Source: Adiantum capillus-veneris (lineage: Eukaryota; Streptophyta; Polypodiopsida; Polypodiales; Pteridaceae). Taken from it: a stretch of DNA of 64,000 nucleotides. The notes below the pieces were generated by a model that searched no databases, was not told where the DNA came from, and worked only from the letters and a program-made list of their open reading frames with translations. Made by a program: the position numbers and the translations under genes. The stretch spans positions 59,963,120 through 60,027,119 of the forward strand of contig CM043956.1 of the NCBI GenBank assembly GCA_014529385.2, written 5' to 3'. Shown here one piece after another: positions 44,235 through 54,964 of the stretch. How positions within the stretch are numbered: the first letter of the stretch is position 1; every line of letters starts with the position of its first letter.

Positions 44235-46049
44235 TTGGGTTCTTGCACGTGTGTTCGAAGGGGTTCTCAAAGCATCATAATTTGGGTAGCCATGGCTTTC
44301 TCTTATCCGGAGTTTCATGGAAGAAGTGATGAAGATGTGGAAGAATTTTTGGAAAAGATGGAGGTTGCCTGCATTAGCAACCAGATTCATGACCCTATGC
44401 AAATGTTACGCCTTCTCCAAATTTGTTTGAAGATTGATGCACGAGTTTTGTCTAAAGCATTTGAAGAGGAGTTGCGTACAGCAGATCCACCTATAAGATT
44501 GAGTTGGGACAATCTAAGGCATGGATTGGAAGTGGAGTTTGTGAAGATAGAAGATCCTGACAAAGTGTGGCAAGAAGTACAAGGTTTGGTGCAGACGGAA
44601 GGTGAGCCAGTAGATGCGTACATACGTAAGTTTTCATTGGCATGGGAGCGAATGTGCAAGGTTTTAGCACCACAGGTACCCCCGCCTGACATGATGAAGA
44701 AGGACAGGTTCTTGGTTGGTCTTTGGGAGAATATACATTGGAGAGTGGAGCTAAAGAAGCCTAGGACATATGAGGATGCACTAGAGGTAGCAAGGAACAA
44801 AGAGTGGAAGCTGAGGAAAATGAGCCAGTTAGGGGTGGAGTCTTTGCCAATGAGGTCTGAATTTCAGCCTATAGAGTCTTTACAAGGGCGCATGTCAGGG
44901 GTTCATCATGAACCAGTAGTTCCTGTTACTACTCAGGTTATGCCAGCAGTGGTCACTACAGCAGTGCAAGATGATGGGCTAAGGCAAGATATGAGGCAAA
45001 TGGTAGATTTCATGAAGAATATCAGCCTAAACATGCTAGGTCAAGTGGGAAATAATCGAGGTCGAGGGAGGTTTGCAAATCAGCAAGGAGGTGAAGAAAG
45101 GCCTAGGAATGGTGTTGGACAAAGCAATGGTAGGTTTTGGAGGCAGACGCCCACATGTTATAATTGTGGAGAGTTGGGTCACATCAGCCCGCAATGTGAT
45201 AAGCCACCAAGGATGGGGGGAGACATGTATCCATTGCCAAGACAGGTGCTAACTAGGTCAAATGATTATGGCATCGAAATTAAGGGAGACGAAGGAACCA
45301 GTGGACTGACCCAGGAGGAAAAGGGAAAGACAAAAGTGCTAAGTGTAGTCACCTTGGAGAAGGCATCAAAGCTAGAGGATACATTAGTGATGCCTATTGG
45401 GAAGAGGACCACAGAGGATAAGGAAGGAAGAAGTGCCCCAGGTCCTAGTAAGAAGAAAGGAAAGAGCCATGAAGGCGAGGATGTCAAGGCCAAGAGGAAA
45501 AGGAGAGCTCGTCGAAAGTTTCATGTTTCAGATTTTCCACTAGGGGATGGGCAATTAAGCTATGACTTGAGGGAGGATCTGACGAGCAGGAAGGCAGATG
45601 TTACTTTTGGGCAGCTTATAGAGATGGTGCCTAAGCTAAAGCGACAGTGGAAGAGGATGGTTAACCCAATGGAGAAAGAGCCAGAGAGAGGTTCAGTAAA
45701 GGTGTTGGCAATGGATGAGCTACCAGACATTTGTCCAATAGTAGATGTGTGGCATAAAAGGAAAAATTTGGGACAAGGTTATGTGGATGGCGGAGCCCAA
45801 ATATGCGTCATAACACACTCATGCGTTGAGAAGATGGGTCTCACAGTGGCTGGGGTGTCAGGGTTTCGGATTAGATTGGCAAACCATCAAAAAGTAAAAT
45901 GCTTGGGTGTTGTAAAGAGCTTAGAAGTGGAGGCATATGATGCAAAGGCAGTGGTTGATTTTCATGTGATGCCAGAAGGGTTGGGAGCATATCCTATTAT
46001 ACTGGGCAGACCATGGTTACGTGCAGTGGGAGCTGTTCAAGATTGGTGA
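44235..46049 (+). pseudogene. G2 gag-protease
   Basis: A 604-codon open frame. Met 44235 gives MGSCTCVRRGSQSII, the same start as G1. The gag capsid domain (SYPEFHGRSDEDVEEFLEKM, WERMCKVLAPQVPP) is followed by one zinc knuckle CYNCGELGHISPQC (about residues 308-321), a basic Lys/Arg segment, and retropepsin with YVDGGAQICVITHS and YPIILGRPWLRAVG. It ends at a TGA at 46047 where G1 has CGA in the same sequence (a likely C-to-T change). Without that stop the frame would run on into RT, so Gag-Pro-Pol was probably one ORF in this family. Confidence 0.9.
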
Positions 46050-46100
46050 CATGGTACGATTAGCCTCTATGGAAAGACAGGTACCAAGAAGCTTTATAAT

Positions 46101-48146
46101 ATGGACACAAGGAAACGATTAGAGGAGCTTTATGAAGATGAGGATGAGTCTAGTGATGAAGACTCTTCCACGGTGACAGGTGAGGACAGTGATAGCACTA
46201 CTAGCAGTGGTGAGGATGCTGATGTTGCATTTCTTTTGATGGACAAAGAAATCCAGGAGATTGGTTTAGTTGCATTTGCGAATGAGGTTGAAGATGAAAG
46301 TGAAGGGCCTTATGAAGTGATTGAAGGGCTGATGCAAACCAAGGTTGAGTTGTCAAAGAAGCAAGAATTAATGACGCAAATGATTAGTGGAGACCTCTCA
46401 ACTATGGAGAAGGATATATTTTTGCATATGCTGGCTAGTTTTCCTAATTTGTTCATTACTTCATATGAAGAGATCAGAGGGTTCAAGGGTGAAGAGATGC
46501 ATATAGAGCTGAAAGAAGGTGCTAAGCCAGTGCGGCAAAGGCTAAGAAGGATGGGTCAAGAGCAAATAGAAGCAGTGGACAAGTTATTGAAGGCAGGGTT
46601 CATAGTTCCAGTGGAGACCACAGAATGGGTGAGTCCAGTTGTAGTCAGTCCAAAGAAGGATGGGAAGTGGAGAATTTGTGTGGATTTTAAACCCTTAAAC
46701 GCAGCCACTAAGAAGAACCCATATCCTCTTCCATTCATCGATCAGATCTTGGATTCAGTGGCAGGTTATGAGAGGTACAGTGTGTGTGATGGTTTTTCAG
46801 GCTATTTTCAATTGAAGATTGCTCTTAAAGACCGCACAAAGACAACTTTTATTACGCCATGGGGCTGCTATTGCTACACAGTATTTCCATTTGGGTTGTC
46901 AAATGGACCTTCCTTCTATCAAGAGAGAGCAAATTGGGTGTTGGAACCATTCATTGGTAGTTGTGTTAAAGCTTTTATGGATGACTTTTGTGTCTATAGA
47001 AGTAGGGCTGATCACCATGAGAAGTTGCAGATGGTATTGGCTCGATATGATGAATGTGGAGGACAACTAAATCCAAAGAAATGTCATCTAGCACAGCCAA
47101 GGGTGAAGTTATTGGGCCATATGGTGTCAAAAAATGGCATTGAGGCTGATCCAGACAAGGTTAAGTCTATTATTCTTCTTCCATCACCTATGATTACGAA
47201 GCAATTGGAAACCTTTATACACAAAGTGAAGTACATGGCACGGTTTATTCCATTGTCTTCGCAACTTCTTTATCCATTACAGCAAGTGGCAAAGCATGAT
47301 CCATTGCAATGGGATGACAAGTGTGAAGAAGTGTTTCAAGAGGTGAAAGAGGTGTTAGGGGGGTTGTCAGCCATGCAGGCTCCTGATTGGGAGAAAGTTT
47401 TTTATGTAAATCCATCAGTAGGGGATGATGCCATTGGAGCCATGCTATTGCAAAAGGGGAAGGGCAGCCATTATATGAGGCCAGTGTATTGTGCAAGCCG
47501 AGTGAAGTTGGTAGTAGAGAGAAAGTTATCGGAAGTAGAGCTAGTGATGGCCAGTGTAATATTTGCTTGTCGACGATTTCGTCATTACTTGCTACCATGG
47601 CCTTTTGTTTTCTTGACGAGTTATGCCTTTTTGCCACAGTTAATTAATGGTACTAACATGTCAAATGTGGTGAAGAAATGGGTAATTGAGCTGCAAGAGT
47701 TTGAGTTCTCTTTTCTAGTGGAAGATAGTACAAGGGCTACCCTCGCTGATTTGTTGACCTACAAGGAGAATCCCCTTATTGTTAAGGAAGAGGTGGTGAG
47801 AAAGGTAGTTGAAGAAGTGCCACAGATCAGCAATGCACATGTGTTGTTCTTTGATGGTTCATACAGAAAGAGCCATGATGCAGCTTCAGGGGGTATAGCA
47901 CTTTATGATCCAGAGGGGAAGCTAGTATGCAAGAGAGGGTTCAAATTGGATGCGCATAGTAACAATGAGGCTGAATATGCTACTCTGGAAGCCGGATTAC
48001 ACATTTGTTTGAAGCATGGGGTTCGAAGGTTGAGCATAAAAGGTGATGCCTTGTTAGTGGTGAAGCAAGTGCTGGGTGTGTGGAAGAGCAAGAACACCTC
48101 ATTGAAGGAAATGTGCTTCAGAATTAAAGGCTTAAATCCATGGTGA
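46101..48146 (+). pseudogene. G2 pol: RT and RNase H
   Basis: A 681-codon frame, in the same frame as gag-protease. An acidic Ser/Asp linker is followed by RT (VDKLLKAGFIVPVETTEWVS; KKDGKWRICVDFKPLN; YSVCDGFSGYFQ; AFMDDFCVY; QPRVKLLGHMVSKNGIEADP) and RNase H (FFDGSYRKSHDAASGG; NNEAEYATLEAGL; KGDALLVVKQVLG). It carries a 12-bp in-frame loss near 46565 relative to G1. At 48130 the frame leaves RNase H and joins integrase C-terminal sequence: about 830 bp encoding the zinc module and D,D,E core are gone. RT and RNase H motifs are all present. Confidence 0.92.
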
Positions 48147-48147
48147 G

Positions 48148-48801
48148 TTGGTACAGATTCTTTCGAAAGTGACAGAGCACCAAGGAAAGAATTGGGATTT
48201 GGAATTGCCTAGTGCATTATGGGCTTACCGTACTTCGGTGAAGACAGGTACAGGGTTTACTCCATTTCATTTGGAGTATGGAAAGGAAGCACTATTGCCT
48301 GTGGAGGTAGAGTTGCCTGCGGTCAAGATGTTAGAGAAGTTGCTTGGGTCGCCTAGTGATGCATTCAAAGAGAGGCTCTTGCAGTTACAAGAGGTCCAGT
48401 TGGATAGGATGAGCGCATTGGAGCATTATGGGAAGATGCAGGATAAGGCTTTGGCAAAGATAAAGGAAAAGGTTAAAAGTAAGGGTATCAAGAAACATGA
48501 CTTGGTTTTGCGCTACAACAGTAAGCTGGACAACACCTTCCAAAAGAAGTTTCAAATTAAGTGGGAAGGCCCTTTCAAGGTAGTGAAGTGTTTTCCAAAT
48601 GGCACATATCAGCTGGCTAACCTGGATGGTGTTCTACATAAGTCAAGGGTAAATGGATTGCCTCTTAAATTGTATCATGCTAGATTGATGATGGTGGATC
48701 AAGATGAGCTGTCTGTGGAGCAAGCAATGTTGGTGAGGGATGAGGAGACCTGTGATGCGGCGAGTCTCATATCTCTCTTTGCTGCTGCTGAACATGAATG
48801 A
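48148..48801 (+). pseudogene. G2 integrase C-terminal part
   Basis: A 217-codon frame. It starts after the catalytic Glu region (VQILSKVTEHQGKNWD) and includes PSALWAYRTSVKTGTGFTPF, LEYGKEALLPVEVELP, a Lys-rich helix, LVLRYNSKLDNTFQKKFQIK and the GPY/F site EGPFKVVKCFPNGTYQLANL. No clear chromodomain follows; the tail is acidic and ends at TGA 48801. This is the segment missing from G1. Confidence 0.88.
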
Positions 48802-48812
48802 TCTAGCAGGCT

Positions 48813-48829
48813 AGGGGATGGGCAAATTA
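48813..48829 (+). other. G2 polypurine tract
   Basis: AGGGGATGGGCAAATTA directly before the 3' LTR start TGTCAGG at 48830, identical to the G1 tract. Confidence 0.8.
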
Positions 48830-49978
48830 TGTCAGGAATTTTTTGGAGCAAGGGATTGCGCATATGTACATATACATGCATGGTGCATCAAATAAAGGAT
48901 TACCCATTTTCCTTAGCCAGGTGGTTACGTGGGGCCCACATGTGTACAGGTAGGACAGCATGTACATAGTGCATCGATTTTCACTATTATCAATACTAGT
49001 GTGTTTTTTCTACAATAAGGAGGAGTTGGTAGCGTGTAAAACTTCTCGAGGAAGCTATCCGCGGGCCGACGGCGTGAGGTCAGCAGGTGCGTCAGATGGC
49101 ATCTAGTGGCGTCAGGAGGGCGAACGAGGTCAATATTTGCACGCGGATGAGGACGGACACAACGTGGGTGTTTTCTTGTGAGAGTTACTCAGAAAGGTCA
49201 TCATTAGGACCACTTTTTGGGGCCACTTCACGTGGTGGCGAGATGCATTATTGGAAAAAAGCTAAGTGCCAGGTGTGCGAATGATGCAAAAAGGTGACAA
49301 CTATGCACTGCGAGGTCAGTTTTTGGCCTGTTCGGGGTGCGTTTGAGGTCATCTAAAAGGCCAAGGGTGCTTAAGTGATAAAGCTAAGTGTGGGAACTGA
49401 AAAAACAGAGAGAAGACCAGAAAAAAACGGGGAGAAGAGAGGAGGAACAGCCGCAGGTGTGTTTTTGCTCATTTTGGAGCCTGTTTTGGCCGTAAACTGC
49501 TCATCCGAGGTCAGATTTGAGCACTTTGACATTGTAGACTGGGGTTTTGGGCCGTTCCGGACGCGATGGCGCTGTCCATTTTGCCAAATTCCTCACTCTT
49601 TTCCTGCTGTTTTTCTATGTAAGTTTCTCCTATGAGCGAAGTTTTTGCTCTAGTTTGTGATTGTATCTGGCTTATTTTACCTATATTGTGTGAGCTATTT
49701 GCCCCATTGATGTTGGCCCAAGCTCAATTGTATCTAAACATCACAAATTCTCCTCTTTTGAGCTGAGTTTTTTTGGGTGTGTGTGTGTGTGTGTGTCTGT
49801 GTGGAGTGGGCAAGTGGATAATCTGTCTCCTTTCACTCCATAGGTGTGTTTCCTGTCTCGGCCAGGTGTGTTGTCTAAGCCGAGTGGTGCCCCATAGTGT
49901 GTGTGTGTGTGTGTATCTTCCCATGAGTGTGTGTCGGGTCGTTATAGAGGCGTTGTGTGTGTTTTCATCCCGCTCAGA
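48830..49978 (+). repeat. G2 3' LTR
   Basis: 1149 bp, nearly identical to 42074-43223. The terminal dinucleotide is GA where the partner has CA. Confidence 0.92.
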
Positions 49979-49982
49979 GCGT

Positions 49983-51370
49983 ATAAAATAATTTTATAGC
50001 TGCATGTCATCCAATATTTTTTAGAAGCTTGAACTCTTATTATTAAATATGTCTAGCTCAACAGAGTCAAGCACTCTTGGCCATAAAATGATTGAAAAGA
50101 GACATCCCAATTGTCCATTGAAAGGATGAATTGTATGAACATTCAACCAATTATATATAAAGTGTGCACTTATATTGTGCATGCCTACTCAACATTTATT
50201 CAATAATATGATTTGGTCTCTCTATTTGGCTATCATTATAAGGGTGATAAGTAGTAACAAAGGCTAATTTAGTTCTTATAATTGAGAATAAGATCTTCTA
50301 AAAATTTGAGGTAAACTTTTCATAATGATCCAAAAGTGTGCAACAAGGTAAACCATGAAGCATAAAAACACCTTCCATCAAAACTTGAGCTATATCTTTA
50401 TGTAAAATAAGTGAGTCTTTTTTATAAGCATGTCAATCATCACAAAAATAGAATCATATCCAAGAGATGTAGGAAGTCCTATGATAAAATCTATAGATAT
50501 GCATTTTCATTTAAATTAAGGTACATCATCTAGATGGAGCTTACCAAGGTATCAAAATCATTCAGCTTCAACGCATTGACATGTTAGGCATTTGGTGACA
50601 TAACTTGACACATCATGTTTTGATCCTAGACAAAAGAAAGTGTTCCTCAAAGTAGCATATGCTTAAATGTAATGTGCATGACTTGCAATAGGGATATCAT
50701 GTGCTTCTTGAAAGATTTGAAGCTTGATACAATCATTATTAGGAAGATAATTATTGAAGTATAGCATCATCTTTAACTTGTGATTTGACATTCATGTTTC
50801 TTGTTCAATTACTGAAGCTCAAAAAATATTTAATTTTCTTAATAAAAGAATCTTGTGGCATACTCTCATTATTAAGGTCAATCAAGGAGGTTGTAGAGGT
50901 TGTTCCTATTGCTATTATACTCAATCTGCTTAAAGTATCAGCTACAAAGTTTTTTCCTTGGTTCTCAAAACCATATTCACAAAGTAGTTCCATCCATCTC
51001 CATTGTTGGACATAAAGGTCATATTGAGCGTAAATCCACTTAAAATAATTTTGTGATCTATATGCAACTCAAATCTCCTTCCAAGTCGATAATGTCACCA
51101 TATTTTGAGAGCATTACTACTGCTAACAATTTAAAATCATGAGTAGGTTAATTCAGCTCATAAATGCATAACTTACAAGATTCATAAGACATTTGTCTTC
51201 TTTGTTTAGAGAAAGCACCACCAACCATCACTTGTGCACTTGCATCGATCTGTGAGGACAATAAATTTATGTGTGAAAATCTAGAAGTTGTAAAATAGTG
51301 GCATTTACCATAACTTCCTTGTCTCAAAGATAGCCTTGGCATGATCCCTGGGTTGTCCACTAGGAAATAT
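49983..51370 (-). pseudogene. E4 gypsy pol relic: RNase H and integrase core
   Basis: Minus-strand pieces. 51360-51148 ends with IDASAQVMVGGAFSKQRRQM and SYESCKLCIYEL (RNase H-like connection). 50993-50805 has WMELLCEYGFE-like sequence and GKNFVADTLSRLSI. Lower down come a zinc-module end (KHDVSSYVTKCLTCQ, about 50640-50590) and a catalytic-core stretch FIIGLPTSLGYDSIFVMIDM (about 50490-50430). The trace runs into 49983, where G2 begins, and resumes at 42073. Many stops. Confidence 0.75.
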
Positions 51371-51521
51371 GTAAGATAGCATGTGCGAACCAGGGATTTA
51401 ATATTTACGTAATTACGACAAATTATGTGTGATCACAAGGTCTTATTGACACATTTATATGATTACACTAAACATAATCACACAAAATCAGGTTAAGGGT
51501 GACCTGTAAACCCACTAAATT

Positions 51522-51611
51522 CCCGCCGGGCTTTTTAGTATTCCTGGTGGGCCCGTCGGAATTTCTCATTTTCCCTATGGGCCCGCCGGGAATACTGAAA
51601 ATCCCGGCGGG
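51522..51611. repeat. GC-rich inverted repeat
   Basis: Arms 51522-51554 and 51579-51611 (33 bp each, about 5 mismatches) with a 24-bp spacer; both begin or end in CCCGCCGGG. An (AT)n run at 51621-51638 and GGGCCCATTGGG follow. The block is sharply GC-rich against AT-rich flanks, and could fold or be a promoter-proximal element of the gene to the right. 51371-51521 shows nothing else. Confidence 0.8.
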
Positions 51612-51688
51612 CTCGTAGAATTATATATATATATATATGGGCCAGATTGGGCCCATTGGGTGTTATTTCTTCTTACTTTCATCTTCAC

Positions 51689-51690
<2 letters not shown>

Positions 51691-51724
<34 letters not shown>
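51691..51724. repeat. (AG)n microsatellite
   Basis: An uninterrupted AG tract followed by further GA-rich DNA to about 51780. It lies 110 bp right of the GC-rich inverted repeat. GA tracts are common in plant 5' UTRs. A possible splice donor GTATGT lies at 51848. Confidence 0.9.
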
Positions 51725-51726
<2 letters not shown>

Positions 51727-51963
51727 CGTCGACCCCTTTGCAGGTACATCGAGAGGAGAGAGGAGAGAGGGAGAGAGGGGGTCGTGTTGCAGCATGCTCT
51801 GCGTCGCAGTGCGTGGCAGCAGAAGAGTACCTGACCACACAATCCGGGTATGTGTTGTGTGTGTATATGCATTGTGTCGTAGCGTGTCTTTTGTTGTATT
51901 GCGGGGTAGTAATAAGGTAACTTACCACACAATGGGAGTGTGTGTGTAAGCTGTTCTACGGAA

Positions 51964-52385
51964 CAATGCTTATCATGGGGGCATCACCTCGGTGACGCGG
52001 GAAAGATGGTGTCCTTGTGATAAGTATTGGCTTACTGTCTGGGTACTACGTCGGTAACGCGGCAAATCTAGTATCCTTATGGTAAGTCAACTTCCCTTCC
52101 CGTGTCCCAAAAAACATATGGGTATCGATCGGTAACGCGGCTATATGATTTTCGTATGCAAGCCATTGTTTTTTTATTAGATTCAGGTGGCACTCGATCG
52201 GTAACATGGCTAATAGAGTGTTGTTTGTTAGAAGCATCTATTTTTGCATAAATGTGGCGTTCAGGTCATTAACCCGACCGTACAAACGTCATATAATTTG
52301 TATGTGCATGTGCAATTATTTTTTTAAGTATTAAGTATATGAAATACTTGGTCGGTAACGCGGCTGTGAAGAGTATTTCATATAC
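51964..52385 (+). other. Array of six stem-loops with a conserved loop motif
   Basis: Six consecutive hairpins, 5' arm / 3' arm: (1) 51964-51986/52007-52029; (2) 52031-52048/52069-52086; (3) 52115-52127/52146-52158; (4) 52184-52195/52216-52227; (5) 52252-52261/52285-52294; (6) 52335-52349/52371-52385. By hand I count about 88 pairs, 21 of them G-U. Loops are 18-23 bases and carry TCGGTAACGCGG at 52051, 52129 and 52352, TCGGTGACGCGG at 51989, TCGGTAACATGG at 52198 and a decayed TCATTAACCCGA at 52266. Stem sequences differ between units while pairing is kept, and the wobbles favour plus-strand RNA. Units repeat every 62-87 bp. If a donor at 51848 and the acceptor at 53139 are used, the array is intronic. 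No known RNA family recognised. Confidence 0.75.
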
Positions 52386-52480
52386 AAAATGTATGAATTG
52401 TTTGATTTTGTTGTTTTTAACTGTCCATTTGAAATTGTATACTAGCTAATCGTATTCAAAAGAATACTTATTCATCAATC

Positions 52481-52780
52481 ATCGCTATTTTAAATGTTCC
52501 ATTTATATAAATTATATGTAAAAAAGTATCTGCACACAAATTTCATGTTAAATATTCTTTTTTAATCCTTTTGAAGGACTCTCAAGCGTTATCGCTATTT
52601 TTAATGCTTTATTTACATAAACTCTATGTAAAAAATCTAAATTCACACAATTTGCATGTTAAATATTCTTTTGCATCTTTTTAAAGAGCATCAATTATCA
52701 TTGCTTTTTGATTGCTACATTTACATAAATTCTATGTAAAAAAGTGTGTGAACACAATTTGCTAGTCCAATTTGTATACT
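52481..52780 (+). repeat. Three diverged ~107-bp repeats with inner hairpins
   Basis: Units start at about 52481, 52591 and 52697, each with ATC(G/A)(C/T)...TTT, then ATTTA(C/T)ATAAA...TATGTAAAA, then CACA(C)AA(A)TTT/TTGC. Units 2 and 3 contain perfect 8-bp hairpins TTTACATA/TATGTAAA with 5-base loops (52612-52632 and 52720-52740); unit 1 has a weaker version at 52502-52522. 52780-53070 is AT-rich with no supported feature. Confidence 0.7.
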
Positions 52781-53074
52781 TCCAATGTTTTAAATGTTTT
52801 AGAAGGTTTTAAGTCGGTGTGTGCTTTGTTTGAATTAGTATGTGCGCATGGAGAAAAATATAAGTTAAAAATTTAATATATGTTGAAATGTGCCATACTA
52901 TTAACATGTATTGTTTGATTTGAATTAAGTTCTTATAAACCACTTGTTTGATCTGCATTTTACGCAAATAACACATTGCAATTTTAAGCGAAGATTATTT
53001 TCAATTTTTATTAATATTTCCTTGCACATTTCTTAAAGTCTTCAAGTGGTGGTTAACAGTGTACCTGAGATAGT

Positions 53075-54640
53075 GTGAGAGTGTTAGTGTCATTCGCGAC
53101 CATGAATTTATATTTGATATGTTGTTTTTTATTGTCCAGTGCAAATATAACGCGAGATCAAAAGAAATGTATTATGTGTGCCATTCGTAAAGAATGTATT
53201 TTGGCAATCTCATCATGTGCAGCTGATCGCATACAGCAGATTAGTGAAAGTGATGTCTACATCAAAGACCTCACTAGCGCTATATGGGAGAACATAGAGT
53301 GCAGGTTGCGACTTGAAGGCCAATAAAAGTTGTTGCTTCTAGCAGGGATACAAGAATTTGACCCCCACCACAAGGTTAGGACAGTGTTGGGCAATATGAA
53401 AGTATCTTGCAGAGACTTAAAGGAGGATATCCCACCTGCCTGCAACATGTCAAAATTAGAGCTCTGGGATAAATTGTGGGAAGAACATAAGGTAAAGATG
53501 AAGTGTGTGAAAGCGCAGGACCAAGAAGCTTTACCCAAGAGATTGAAGATGCCCCAAGATGCACACGCAGCTTTGGGAGGTCGATCCAATGCCAGTGGCA
53601 CTGGCACAATCATGCGCACTGCTTTGAATGGAAAGTGCACTTATCTTGTCGGCATCCCTCACGAAGCCTTGGTAGAAGGTAGGAGGATTGGAGAAGGTAG
53701 GATGTTTGCACATTGTACACCATCAAAGGCATCTCATTTTCTCCAAACCACATTACATATGTGGGAAAATGTTACAAGGGAGGGAGTGAGGCAAAATTTG
53801 ACAGCTTTCAGACAGAGCAAGGAATGCAAATGCTTCACCCCTCCATTGTAAGGTGCATTGGGTTTACTATTGAATCTCCTTGGATCACGATATTCCCATA
53901 CTACAAGGGGATACCATGGGCGACATGATGTGTCGCTTATCGTTCGCTCATGGATTGTTTAGACGACACATGCACAGGCTACAACATGGCTGGAGGTCAT
54001 TGTCTGTAGAAAATCTTCATGTAAGCGAGATAGACACGGTGCGGATCAAAGCAGTGATCGAACAGATGCCAGCCATTTGTCATGTCTTAATCGACGGCGT
54101 TGCGGCTGCCCACTCGGCCAACATAGTGCACAGTGACCTGCACGCGTTTAACATAATGTTGGACTTTACTCGCATCAATAAATCCCGCATTGGCATCATT
54201 CATTGGGGTATGATGCAGAGAACACCAGCTAAGCGCATAGCAAATAATAATCTCATCCAAACGCACAGTTAGACGAAGCAATTTTGGATGCACGGAGAGC
54301 AGGGAATGTCGAGATGGCTAAGCGATAGGGGATTGCTCCCAAACTATACCATCCACGGTGCACAGATGCATACACAAAAGCGAGCAACATTTATGCATTG
54401 GGCTAGCTATTCGACATGCTGGTAGATTTTAGGAGTGCAGCCAGAAAAGTTTATTTTCCACAAGATGTTTTTCACCACCTGGATGAAGATGTTATGAGGG
54501 CTATTCGAATTAAAGTAGATTGTTGGATGAAGTTAAAAGATCGAGAATAAAGAAGGAATGATTTTGACGTGTTGATATTTTTCAAAGAACATTTAAAGAC
54601 AGACCCTAACCCTGTCTAACGTCCACTTGTTGAACTTGCA
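53075..54640 (+). pseudogene. Protein-kinase-like pseudogene
   Basis: A plus-strand frame open from 53075 except for one TAA at 53324, to 53851; a shifted frame continues at 53880-54272 and then with stops to about 54640. The N-lobe has MLHPSIVRCIGFTIESPW then ITIFPYYKG (hinge region). The catalytic loop is HSDLHAFNIMLD (54129-54164; norm H-x-D-L-x-x-x-N). The metal-binding site reads IGIIHWGMMQR, His in place of the expected Asp. Further on, ASNIYALG (54384-54405) fits subdomain IX. A strong splice acceptor (pyrimidine tract then GTCCAG, ending 53139) suggests the exon starts at 53140. The upstream domain is unknown. It is inactive by several breaks. Confidence 0.7.
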
Positions 54641-54964
54641 CCATCATTTTATACGATTCAAACATTTCTATGATATACGTATGTCTTGTCCACGTTATTC
54701 TATTTTTTATTGAAGTAGTTCACCTAATTGAGTCAATTATCTTTAGTCATTTTAAATTTTTTATTTAACTGTCAGTATTTCAAATTTGCCTTATGGTTAA
54801 ATTAGTCGCATTTGTTGTGGTTTGATTTAGTGGATTCCGTGCACTTTCCCTGTGAATGAGAAGTTATTATATTCTGCATCTGTGAGACTGTTGAATTGTG
54901 AGAATATATATTTGTCAATGATATTGAATATTTGTCTATCTGTTGACTGCAGCTCTAAGAGAAA

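Larger units (their letters stand above)
42074..49978 (+). mobile_element. G2, Ty3/gypsy element with two LTRs
   Basis: Same family as G1 but on the plus strand. LTRs at 42074-43223 and 48830-49978 are highly similar to each other. GCGT abuts both outer ends (42070-42073 and 49979-49982), a 4-bp target-site duplication; the right LTR ends GA where the left ends CA. It interrupts the integrase of an older minus-strand gypsy (41872-42073 and 49983-51370). Inside it lacks about 830 bp of integrase and has a nonsense codon after protease, so it is not autonomous. Confidence 0.92.

Noticed and set aside
51575-51949. Long frames over the GA tract
   Set aside because: Ser-Leu or Arg-Glu repeats from the microsatellite; both strands open for the same reason.
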